DNA of 6,490 bases from Spirochaetae bacterium HGW-Spirochaetae-9 (GTDB taxonomy: Bacteria > Spirochaetota > Spirochaetia > Treponematales > Rectinemataceae): assembly GCA_002839205.1 (NCBI GenBank), contig PGXP01000102.1, positions 1 through 6,490 of the forward strand, read 5' to 3'. Positions within the stretch are counted from its first letter, which is position 1; each line of letters opens with the position of its first letter. Below, piece after piece: positions 1 to 5,982 of the stretch. The translations under genes were made by a program, and so were the position numbers. Under the pieces are notes generated by a model. It saw nothing but the letters and a program-made list of their open reading frames with translations, did not search any database and was not told the DNA's origin.

Positions 1-1
1 G

Positions 2-139
2 GTCGCCGGCTTCGAGTGCGGTATCGGAATCGAAAACTGCAATGACCTCAAGGAAGGCGACATGCTCGAGATCTTCGAGACGGTCGAAGTGGCGCGCTCC
101 CTCGGGAAAGCTGAAGGCAATGGATCAGATAAGGCTTAG
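2..139 (+). CDS. infB: Translation initiation factor IF-2, C-terminal end (partial)
   Basis: The frame is open from the left edge and gives the last 45 residues of a protein that starts outside the window. The stretch [20 protein letters not shown], followed by a segment ending in VEVARSL, matches the final beta-barrel domain (domain IV, C2) of bacterial IF2, whose usual form is [19 protein letters not shown] followed by VEV.R.L. In the family this domain binds the formyl-methionyl end of initiator tRNA; IF2 is a GTPase that places this tRNA on the 30S subunit and promotes joining of the 50S. Most IF2 proteins end within a few residues of VEVxRTL. Here 11 more residues ([11 protein letters not shown]) run on into the rbfA start, giving a 20-base overlap. 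A Cys replaces the common Phe in IENFND. The identification is firm from context and motif; the G domain cannot be seen. Confidence 0.93.
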   Translation, partial: VAGFECGIGIENCNDLKEGDMLEIFETVEVARSLGKAEGNGSDKA

Positions 140-473
140 GCGGCTCGAAGAGCTCCTGCGCGAGGAAATAGCCGCTCTCATTAGCGCTGGCGAGATCAGG
201 GATCCCCGCGTTGCGGCCCTGGTTTCGATCACCCGTGTGGAAGCCAACAGGGATGGATCCAACGCGAAGGTCTGGGTGAGCTGTATGACCGATGACGACA
301 AGGAACTCGATGAAGCTGTCGAAGGCCTGTCCAGCGCGGCCGGATTCATACAGTCCCAGATAGCGCGAAGGGTGAGGCTGCGCCTCACCCCCATACTTCA
401 TTTCGTGGCCGACAGAGGCATACGGGAAGGCTTTGAAATGAACGAGAAAATCAAGGGTCTGCTCAAGGAATGA
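120..473 (+). CDS. rbfA: 30S ribosome-binding factor RbfA
   Basis: 117 residues, the normal length of RbfA, a small cytosolic KH-fold (type II) protein that binds immature 30S subunits near the 5' end of 16S rRNA and helps their late maturation, notably in cold. Visible family features are the N-terminal helix [17 protein letters not shown], the strand region [20 protein letters not shown] (residues 35-54), the Ala-x-Gly helix kink SAAGF (72-76), and [19 protein letters not shown] (83-101), matching the usual RRLxLRxTPxLxFxxDxxI. The frame stays open upstream to an ATG at 42, but that extension is arginine/serine-rich and lies in the infB coding region, so it is an overlap artefact. The ATG at 120 gives the correct N terminus. 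Its ribosome site is weak (GAAGG at 113-117, very close to the ATG), which fits coupling to infB. Its stop overlaps the truB start. Confidence 0.95.
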   Translation: MDQIRLRRLEELLREEIAALISAGEIRDPRVAALVSITRVEANRDGSNAKVWVSCMTDDDKELDEAVEGLSSAAGFIQSQIARRVRLRLTPILHFVADRGIREGFEMNEKIKGLLKE

Positions 474-1360
474 CAGCATCGGGCTTTCTCCTCTTCGACA
501 AGCCAGCGGGCAGCACGTCCTTCGCCGCACTTGGCGGATTCAGAAAAGCCTATCCTGGGGCCAGGGTAGGGCATACGGGTACCCTCGACAGTTTTGCCAC
601 CGGCCTTCTTGTCGTCGTTGTGGGAGGTTACAGCCATCTCACGCCCTGGTTCACCGGTCTCGACAAGGTCTATGAGGCAGAAATAACATTCGGCATCGAA
701 ACCGATACGCTCGACCCCTCAGGTACGATCACTGCCAGGGGTGCCATCCCCTCGAGGGAATCACTCGAATCTGCGCTGGGCGCCTTCAGAGGCTCCATGG
801 AACAGGTTCCACCTGTATACTCTGCCATACATGTTAAAGGAAAACGGGCATCAGACTTGGCGCGAAAAGGCCAGGCTGTCACCATGGAACCGCGTCGCAT
901 CACGGTTTATTCTCTCGATCTCGTGAAGTTCCAGGATGCCAAAGCCTCAATAATGGTTCACTGTTCGTCGGGCAGCTATATTCGATCTCTCGCCCGGGAT
1001 ATCGCCGCCGCCTGCGGCACCTGCGCCCATCTGAGCGCGCTAAGGCGCACTAAGGTTGGATCCTTCGCTGTCGAAGACGCGCTTCTTTCATCTGAGGGCG
1101 CGACCAATGTCGACCTGAAAAAATTGGACGAGATCATAGCCTCCCACCTTGGCATGAATTCCATTTCCGTGCCTGTCGACCTTGAGAAAGGGTTTTCCAA
1201 TGGAGCTCCCTCCGCCCTCAAGGTTCTTGCGCCGAGGCTTCCTTGTGAAGGCGAAACAGCCGTATTCTCGTCACGAGGTGAGTTTATGGGCATAATCTCG
1301 AACGGCAAAGCTTCGGCGACCTATAAAATGGTCATGCCCAAGGCTGAGGAAATCCTATGA
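470..1360 (+). CDS. truB: tRNA pseudouridine(55) synthase TruB
   Basis: 296 residues, normal for TruB, which isomerises U55 in the T-loop of tRNAs to pseudouridine. The N terminus GFLLFDKPAGSTS (5-17) is the family start motif. The catalytic aspartate is D40 in GHTGTLDSFATGLL (34-47), where most TruB proteins have GHTGTLDPxATG. Y68 in DKVYEAE lies 28 residues after the Asp, the same spacing as between the E. coli catalytic Asp and its stacking Tyr. Further motifs are VPPVYSAIHVKGKRASDLARKG, then SSGSYIRSLARD with R172, then AHLSALRRTKVGSF. The C-terminal region (about 225-296, with ETAVFSSRGEFMGII) looks like the short PUA-type end that helps hold tRNA. The usual ATK/ATR after the catalytic loop is replaced by YSH (54-56). 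The start ATG overlaps the rbfA stop as ATGA, and ribF starts the same way at the other end. Confidence 0.95.
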   Translation: MTASGFLLFDKPAGSTSFAALGGFRKAYPGARVGHTGTLDSFATGLLVVVVGGYSHLTPWFTGLDKVYEAEITFGIETDTLDPSGTITARGAIPSRESLESALGAFRGSMEQVPPVYSAIHVKGKRASDLARKGQAVTMEPRRITVYSLDLVKFQDAKASIMVHCSSGSYIRSLARDIAAACGTCAHLSALRRTKVGSFAVEDALLSSEGATNVDLKKLDEIIASHLGMNSISVPVDLEKGFSNGAPSALKVLAPRLPCEGETAVFSSRGEFMGIISNGKASATYKMVMPKAEEIL

Positions 1361-2115
1361 ATATCCTCGCCTGGTCTGATTTCATCGCTTCCCGTGAATA
1401 CGAACCCCTCGCCGTGATGATTGGCGTTTTCGATGGAGTCCATCGTGGACACCAGAGCCTTATGGACGCCGTCCTGGCAAAGCGGCCGGCCATGAAGACG
1501 GCGGTGGTGACCTTCATGGAGAACCCAAAAAAAATCCTGCATCCCCAGACATTCAGGGGTAGCTTATTCAATCTCGATCAGAAGATCGACAGCTTCGCCG
1601 AGGCAGGGTTCGATGCCTGCGTACTGATTGACTTTTCCCAGAATTTCGGTACACTTTCAGGCGCGGATTTCCTTTCCTTGCTCGCAGATGCCGGTGTTCG
1701 ATATGTCTGCATCGGGCCGAATTTTCGTTGTGGCTACAAGATGGACACAAATGCCCAGGCTCTCGCTGCGGTATGCGGAAAACTTGGCATAGAAGCGCGG
1801 ATTGTCGAGCCTGTTATGTATGGCGGGCATCCGGTAAGTTCGAGCAGGATCAGGAATGCGGTGCTTGAGGGAAGGCTAGCCGAAGCCGCAGTAATGCTCG
1901 GTCGGCCGCATACTGTCGAGGTAGATGGCACCGATACGGCTTTGCCTCCGGACGGATGCTATGCAGTAATCGTAGACCCGGAAGAGGGGGGAAGTAACCT
2001 CCGAACCTCCGCCCGGATAGAGGCCGGGAAGATCTTTGTGGAAGCCCTGGAAAACCGCGCCGCGAGGCGCGTCGCTATAGTTGACACGTTATCACAAGAG
2101 TGTAAGGAGAAATAG
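1357..2115 (+). CDS. ribF: RibF-type FAD synthetase (FMN adenylyltransferase); riboflavin kinase half not recognisable
   Basis: 252 residues; bifunctional RibF is usually about 300-320. The N-terminal nucleotidyltransferase domain is clear: IGVFDGVHRGHQ (22-33) carries the HxGH ATP-binding motif as HRGH (29-32), followed by VVTFMENPKKIL (50-61), then IGPNFRCGYK (119-128), close to the usual VGxDFRFGxx, and VSSSRIRNAVLEGRLAEAAVMLGRPH (160-185), close to SSTxIRxxLxxGxxxxAxxLGRPY. This domain joins FMN and ATP to give FAD. From residue 186 the kinase domain should begin with GRxxGxPTAN, which binds ATP and metal. No such motif exists; only about 67 residues remain, with a piece resembling the LPxxGxYAV strand (LPPDGCYAVIV, 196-206). 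The protein is therefore probably monofunctional. The reading frame is intact, with no sign of recent frameshift. GAGGA at 1346-1350 is a good ribosome site, 6 bases before the ATG, which overlaps the truB stop. Confidence 0.88.
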   Translation: MNILAWSDFIASREYEPLAVMIGVFDGVHRGHQSLMDAVLAKRPAMKTAVVTFMENPKKILHPQTFRGSLFNLDQKIDSFAEAGFDACVLIDFSQNFGTLSGADFLSLLADAGVRYVCIGPNFRCGYKMDTNAQALAAVCGKLGIEARIVEPVMYGGHPVSSSRIRNAVLEGRLAEAAVMLGRPHTVEVDGTDTALPPDGCYAVIVDPEEGGSNLRTSARIEAGKIFVEALENRAARRVAIVDTLSQECKEK

Positions 2116-2118
2116 AAG

Positions 2119-2388
2119 ATGGCATTGACCAAAGAGGACAAGGCCCAGATCGTCCTGGAGTATGGCGCGAATGAAAAGAATACAGGATCGATCGAGACGC
2201 AGGTAGCCCTGCTCACCAAGAGAATCACCGATTTGACGGGTCATTTTAAAACGCACAAGAAGGATACAAACTCCCGACGCGGCCTGCTCAAAGTGGTCGG
2301 GCAGCGTCGCAAGCTGCTCAAATACCTTCAGCGAACAAACCTTGAAGGATATAGGGCTCTCGTCGAGAAGCTCCAGATCAGGAAGTGA
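2119..2388 (+). CDS. rpsO: 30S ribosomal protein S15
   Basis: 89 residues, exactly the family length. Nearly every S15 signature is present: [28 protein letters not shown], then [20 protein letters not shown], and the C-terminal [12 protein letters not shown]. The His and Asp of the THKKD-SRRGLL region (H42, D49) are conserved residues at the rRNA contact. S15 is a primary binder of the 16S central domain three-way junction, needed for S6/S18 entry and for subunit bridge B4. The strong Shine-Dalgarno AAGGAGA (2104-2110) lies in the last codons of ribF, 8 bases before the ATG, and only 3 bases separate the ribF stop from this start. The next gene, pnp, is its usual partner. In several bacteria S15 represses its own translation through the mRNA leader; here such a leader would have to lie inside the ribF coding sequence, and I could not identify one. 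Confidence 0.98.
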   Translation: MALTKEDKAQIVLEYGANEKNTGSIETQVALLTKRITDLTGHFKTHKKDTNSRRGLLKVVGQRRKLLKYLQRTNLEGYRALVEKLQIRK

Positions 2389-2403
2389 TTTCGAATGCAA
2401 TCC

Positions 2404-2449
2404 AGGAAACAAGGCCCGGCCGCAATTGCGAGCGCACGGGCCTTTTCCT
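2404..2449 (+). terminator. Terminator-like hairpin after rpsO
   Basis: The left arm AAGGCCCG (2411-2418) pairs perfectly with CGGGCCTT (2437-2444). After a two-base bulge (AC, 2409-2410) the stem continues with AGGAA (2404-2408) against TTCCT (2445-2449). The 18-base loop contains the small palindrome CGCAATTGCG (2421-2430). The sequence after the stem is T-rich but interrupted (GTTTGTTTCCC), so termination may be partial. That would allow high rpsO and lower pnp expression from one transcript. In E. coli the rpsO-pnp gap likewise holds an attenuating terminator and RNase-processed stems; applying this here is inference. Confidence 0.65.
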
Positions 2450-2456
2450 GTTTGTT

Positions 2457-2473
2457 TCCCGGTTTGTCCGGGA
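2457..2473 (+). other. Small stem-loop in the rpsO-pnp gap
   Basis: TCCCGG (2457-2462) and CCGGGA (2468-2473) form a 6-base-pair GC-rich stem with the 5-base loop TTTGT. It stands just downstream of the terminator-like hairpin and is followed by no T run, so it is not itself a terminator. CCCGG also occurs in the left arm of the upstream hairpin (2415-2419) and could pair alternatively with CCGGG at 2468-2472, so the two structures might compete. The role is unknown; RNA processing or pnp control is plausible from position. Confidence 0.45.
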
Positions 2474-2475
2474 TC

Positions 2476-2491
2476 TACGGTTGAAACCGTA
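2476..2491 (+). other. Inverted repeat directly before the pnp ribosome binding site
   Basis: TACGGTTGAAACCGTA is a nearly perfect inverted repeat: TACGGT pairs with ACCGTA around the tetraloop TGAA. It ends 2 bases before the AAGGAAG ribosome site of pnp. A stem here could influence ribosome access or serve as a binding or cleavage site in the pnp leader. No function is shown by the sequence alone. Confidence 0.45.
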
Positions 2492-2493
2492 AA

Positions 2494-2500
2494 AAGGAAG
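2494..2500 (+). promoter_or_regulatory. Ribosome binding site of pnp
   Basis: AAGGAAG precedes two consecutive ATG codons (2502 and 2505). Measured from the AAGGA core (2494-2498), the spacing is 3 bases to the first and 6 bases to the second. The second ATG is therefore the better initiator by spacing, though the difference is a single Met residue. Confidence 0.7.
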
Positions 2501-2501
2501 A

Positions 2502-4700
2502 ATGATGGTACATACAGTACGTTGCCAGATTGGCAATGAGACCTTGGTCATGGAAACTGGCCGCATGGCGAAGCAGGCCGGCGGCGCGGTGTTTGCCACC
2601 TACGGCGGTTCGGCTGTCATCGCCACAGCCTGCTGCTCCGAGAAAGTCACCGAGGGCCTCGATTTCGTACCCCTCACCGTCGAATACAACGAAAAATATT
2701 ATGCCGCCGGAAAAATACCCGGCGGGTTCATCAAGAGGGAATCGCGCCCCAAGGACAAGGAAATCCTCGTGTCGAGGATCATCGACCGACCGATGCGCCC
2801 ACTCTTCGACAAGGCATTCGGAAGGGAACTCCAGGTAGTCCCCACCTGCATCTCAACCGACAACATCAATCCGCCTGACATCGTTGCGATCAATGCGGCG
2901 AGCGCCGCCGTCCACATCTCCGACATTCCCTTCGCCGGACCCATCGCCGCTGTGCGTGTGGCCCTCCTCGATGGAAACTACATCGTAAACCCGACCTTCG
3001 AGCAGTGTGAAAAAGCCAGGCTAGAGATCACTGTCGCGGGCACGGCCCTCGGCATAACGATGGTTGAAGGCGGTTCCCAGGAAGTTTCCGAGGAAGAGAT
3101 GATCGGAGCCATCGAGTGCGCCAAGGATCCCATCGCACGGCTCTGCGCGGCGATCGAGGAACTCAGGACGCTCGCCGGAAAGGAAAAGCTACCCCTCGCT
3201 CCCCTCATGGTTAAGCTCAACAGGGAAGAAGATATCCGCGCCTTCGCCGCCGACCGCCTCCAGGCCGCTCTCTTCACCAAGATAAAGCAGGACCGCTACA
3301 AGGCCGTCCGCGCCGCCATCAAGGAAACCGAAGCCGCCTTCCCCGATGTCCTTGTCGACGAGGTGCAGAAGAAGCTCTTCGCCGCCCTCATGGAGGACAT
3401 GCAGTACCACATCCTCAGGGATGGCATCCTCGACAAGGGTCTTCGCGTCGACGGACGCGGCCTCGAGGACATCAGGGCCATCACCTGCGAGGTCGGCATC
3501 CTTCCCCGCACCCATGGTTCGGCCCTCTTTACCCGCGGCGAGACGCAGGCCCTGGCCATCACCACCCTCGGCACTGTCTTCGACGAGCAGATCCTGGATG
3601 ATATCGAAGGCGACAGGCGCGACCGCTTCATGCTCCACTACAATTTCCCCCCCTTCTCCGTGGGAGAGACAGGGCGCCTGGGCACTGGACGCCGGGAAAT
3701 CGGACACGGCAGCCTGGCCCGCCGCGCGGTGGAAGTCATGCTTCCACCGAAGGATAAATTCCCGTACACCATCCGCGTCGTGTCCGAAGTGCTCGAGTCC
3801 AACGGCTCTTCCTCCATGGCGACGGTCTGCGCTTCCTCCCTCGCCCTCATGCATGCAGGTGTGCCGATGAAGAAACCCGTCGCCGGCATAGCGATGGGCC
3901 TCATCACCGACGAGAAGCGTTTCGCCGTCCTCTCCGACATCCTCGGCGACGAGGACCATCTCGGCGATATGGACTTCAAGGTCGCGGGCACCAAGGAAGG
4001 CATCACCGCCTTCCAGATGGATATCAAGATCTCCAGCGTGAGCACCGAAATTCTCACCAAGGCCCTGGCTCAGGCACAGCGGGGCAGGATGCACATCCTC
4101 GGTATCATGGAAAAAACTCTTTCGACGCCCGCCACCGACATCTCCGAATATGCTCCCAAGGTTGTTTCGGCCAAGGTCGACCAGGAAAAGATCGGCGCCG
4201 TAATTGGCCCGGGCGGCAAGAACATCAAGGGAATGTGCGAGAAGTTCGACGTCCAGATCAATGTGGACGAAGTTGGCACCGTGACAATCTATGGCAAGAA
4301 CCAGAAGGCAGCCTACGACGCCCGCGACGCCGTACTGAGCCTCGTGGAAGAACCCGAGGTTGGAACGATCTACGACGGCACCGTGAAGCGCATCATGGAA
4401 TTTGGCGCCTTTGTCGAGATAATTCCCGGCAAGGAAGGCCTTGTCCATATCTCCAGAATGGCCAAGACAAGGGTGGAACGCGTCACCGACCTCGTGAAGG
4501 AAGGCGATGCCGTCAAGGTAAAGCTGATGGAGATCGACCACATGGGCAGGCTCAATCTCGCCATGCTCGATGCTCTCGACGAGAACGGGCATCTACCTCC
4601 TTCGAACCGCGAGGAGAGACCCATGGGCCACGATCGCGGACCGAGGGACAGGGAACCCCGCAGGTTCGACGACCGGAGGGATTCGTCGCATAGACGTTAA
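2502..4700 (+). CDS. pnp: Polyribonucleotide nucleotidyltransferase (PNPase)
   Basis: 732 residues, slightly longer than the usual ~700. PNPase is a trimeric phosphorolytic 3'-5' exoribonuclease that releases nucleoside diphosphates and can add tails in reverse. The order is complete. The first RNase PH domain begins near residue 10 with GNETLVMETGRMAKQAGGAV and includes RPKDKEILVSRIIDRPMRPLF. A helical linker follows. The second RNase PH domain has RTHGSALFTRGETQAL (336-351), HYNFPPFSVGETGR and GRREIGHG (379-403), SNGSSSMATVCASSLALMHAG, and DEDHLGDMDFKVAGT. There D485, D491 and K493 correspond to the E. coli metal ligands D486, D492 and K494. A KH domain with GPGG (569-572) and an S1 domain (about 620-690) follow. 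The tail after about 693 is low-complexity and rich in Arg, Asp and Pro. Codons end in C much more often than in ribF or the peptidase gene, suggesting high expression. Either ATG at 2502 or 2505 may start it. Confidence 0.98.
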   Translation: MMVHTVRCQIGNETLVMETGRMAKQAGGAVFATYGGSAVIATACCSEKVTEGLDFVPLTVEYNEKYYAAGKIPGGFIKRESRPKDKEILVSRIIDRPMRPLFDKAFGRELQVVPTCISTDNINPPDIVAINAASAAVHISDIPFAGPIAAVRVALLDGNYIVNPTFEQCEKARLEITVAGTALGITMVEGGSQEVSEEEMIGAIECAKDPIARLCAAIEELRTLAGKEKLPLAPLMVKLNREEDIRAFAADRLQAALFTKIKQDRYKAVRAAIKETEAAFPDVLVDEVQKKLFAALMEDMQYHILRDGILDKGLRVDGRGLEDIRAITCEVGILPRTHGSALFTRGETQALAITTLGTVFDEQILDDIEGDRRDRFMLHYNFPPFSVGETGRLGTGRREIGHGSLARRAVEVMLPPKDKFPYTIRVVSEVLESNGSSSMATVCASSLALMHAGVPMKKPVAGIAMGLITDEKRFAVLSDILGDEDHLGDMDFKVAGTKEGITAFQMDIKISSVSTEILTKALAQAQRGRMHILGIMEKTLSTPATDISEYAPKVVSAKVDQEKIGAVIGPGGKNIKGMCEKFDVQINVDEVGTVTIYGKNQKAAYDARDAVLSLVEEPEVGTIYDGTVKRIMEFGAFVEIIPGKEGLVHISRMAKTRVERVTDLVKEGDAVKVKLMEIDHMGRLNLAMLDALDENGHLPPSNREERPMGHDRGPRDREPRRFDDRRDSSHRR
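2520..2538 (+). other. Stem-loop inside the first codons of pnp
   Basis: TTGCCA (2522-2527) and TGGCAA (2531-2536) are perfect complements around a 3-base loop (GAT). One G-T (G-U in RNA) pair and one C-G pair can extend the stem to 2520-2538. It begins about 18 bases after the first ATG, inside the zone covered by an initiating ribosome, so it could affect initiation. The bases also encode a normal PNPase N terminus, so the pairing could be chance. Confidence 0.4.
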
Positions 4701-4712
4701 TAGCTGGTTTTA

Positions 4713-5981
4713 ATGCTGCAATCCATCTCCCTGTCGGCCGGGGCTACTCTGATCCCCGAGCGCCGGCAGGGCTCACCAAGTTTTGCCATCTCTATCTGGT
4801 TCCCCTTTGGATCCAGGAACGAAGCCCCCGCAGCGAGGGGCTTCGTCCATTTCATTGAGCATATGCTTTTCAAGGGCACAAGCCGTCACGATGCCTTCTC
4901 GCTCTGGCGCTCCATCGAGCGCACGGGTGGTTATGCTAATGGTTTCACCGACCGCGATGGGGTCTGTCTTTTTTCCTGCGTGCCTTCATCGGAGTGGCTC
5001 CTGGCCCTCGAACTGATAGCAGAGGCTGCCTTCACTTCAATCTTTTCCTTGCAGGAGTTCGAGAGGGAAAAGCGCGTTATCCTTTCGGAAATTCGGCAGA
5101 TCGAGGATGATGTGGAGGAGACAGCCTTCGATGCTTTTCTGCAGCGCTTCTGGCTGGATCATCCTGCGGCGAAGCCCATTGCGGGCCAGGTTGCGGAGGT
5201 GGAAGCGATCGACAGAGACCTTCTCTACGATTTTTATAAACATACCTTCAATCCTGCAAACGCGCTCATTGTCACCTCGGGCGATGTGGATTCGGCTTTG
5301 CTCACGGCGGCGCTGGACACGTCGATCATCCGGACAGCTCCTGAAATTCCGCCTGCGACACTCATCCATCCTCCTGCACCTGCAGCTAAGAGCTTTCAAG
5401 GATACACCAAGGCTCGCAGCTCGCAGGTCTATTCATATGAGGCCATACAGCTCGATACACCCTATTCCATGAAGGATTTTTTCGGTTTGAGCGTCATCAG
5501 CGGCATCCTCGGAGAAGCCTCAACCTCCAGGCTCTTCCAAAAGGTGAGGGAAGAGCTCGGCCTTGCCTATACAGTACAGTCATCGCTTTCATTTTCAAAA
5601 ACAGAGGCACTTCTGGTGATTCAGGCGGTGACAGGCAACGGTTCACTGAATCGGTGCCTGTGCGCCATAGATGCGGAAATAAGAAGTTTCTTCGCCCGGG
5701 GCATTTCTCCCGACGAACTGGATGAAGCGAAATCCCGCCTCGCCGGGTCTTTTATCCTTTCACTCGAAGATCCGGAATCGAGGATGCGAAGGATAGCCGC
5801 CTGGGCTGCGATCGAAGGAAGGGTTCCAGAAATTGAAGCGGAGCGAGCTATGTACCTGGATGTCAGCATGGAAGAGGTGACGAGGCTGATGGAAAGACTT
5901 GCCGTATCCCCCTATGGACGATATGCCTATGGAAGCGTCACTTCCGCCGTGGCACGAAGCCTTTCTCTCGTGGAGGCATAA
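4713..5981 (+). CDS. M16 family (pitrilysin-like) zinc metallopeptidase, single-chain M16B type
   Basis: 422 residues. The inverted zinc motif HxxEH is HFIEH (46-50) in the typical setting [14 protein letters not shown], with the two His as zinc ligands and E49 as the catalytic base. The third ligand is E126 in [12 protein letters not shown], 76 residues after H50, the usual family distance. [12 protein letters not shown] (72-83) matches the GGxxNAxTxxD region. The C-terminal inactive-like domain carries [19 protein letters not shown], the conserved R/Y segment that helps bind substrate. Enzymes of this length usually form dimers. There is no signal peptide, so it should be cytosolic. Family members cut peptides and presequences; the substrate here is unknown. 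It corresponds by family and place after pnp to Bacillus MlpA/YmxG. The gap from pnp is 12 bases, with no clear Shine-Dalgarno site. ATG 4713 is the only good start, because an in-frame stop lies at 4701 and the next Met falls inside the zinc motif. Confidence 0.93.
   Translation: MLQSISLSAGATLIPERRQGSPSFAISIWFPFGSRNEAPAARGFVHFIEHMLFKGTSRHDAFSLWRSIERTGGYANGFTDRDGVCLFSCVPSSEWLLALELIAEAAFTSIFSLQEFEREKRVILSEIRQIEDDVEETAFDAFLQRFWLDHPAAKPIAGQVAEVEAIDRDLLYDFYKHTFNPANALIVTSGDVDSALLTAALDTSIIRTAPEIPPATLIHPPAPAAKSFQGYTKARSSQVYSYEAIQLDTPYSMKDFFGLSVISGILGEASTSRLFQKVREELGLAYTVQSSLSFSKTEALLVIQAVTGNGSLNRCLCAIDAEIRSFFARGISPDELDEAKSRLAGSFILSLEDPESRMRRIAAWAAIEGRVPEIEAERAMYLDVSMEEVTRLMERLAVSPYGRYAYGSVTSAVARSLSLVEA
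5972..5976 (+). promoter_or_regulatory. Ribosome binding site that sets the dut start
   Basis: GGAGG in the last codons of the peptidase gene lies 6 bases before the ATG at 5983. This supports that ATG over the upstream in-frame ATG at 5899, which would add 28 residues unlike any dUTPase N terminus and overlap the peptidase gene by 83 bases. Confidence 0.85.
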
Positions 5982-5982
5982 C

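Noticed and set aside
42..119. 26-residue N-terminal extension of RbfA from an upstream ATG
   Set aside because: The extension is arginine/serine-rich, lies in infB coding sequence and does not resemble RbfA N termini; the ATG at 120 gives the family length.
48..530. Minus-strand open frames opposite infB, rbfA and truB
   Set aside because: They overlap well-identified genes on the other strand and show no family motifs.
2081..2109. Promoter for rpsO starting from the TTGACA at 2081-2086
   Set aside because: The -35 hexamer is perfect, but no acceptable -10 box lies 16-18 bases downstream; the expected place is occupied by the Shine-Dalgarno sequence.
2389..2501. Promoter for pnp in the intergenic gap
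   Set aside because: TTGAAA at 2481-2486 has no -10 at the right distance, and the next TA-rich hexamer is about 22 bases away and inside pnp.
3189..4592. Minus-strand open frame of 467 codons as a gene
   Set aside because: It lies entirely within pnp, has no recognisable domain and shows His/Glu/Gly-rich composition typical of a shadow of C-ending codons.
5899..5982. 28-residue N-terminal extension of dUTPase
   Set aside because: It overlaps the peptidase gene in another frame, and a good GGAGG site supports the ATG at 5983.
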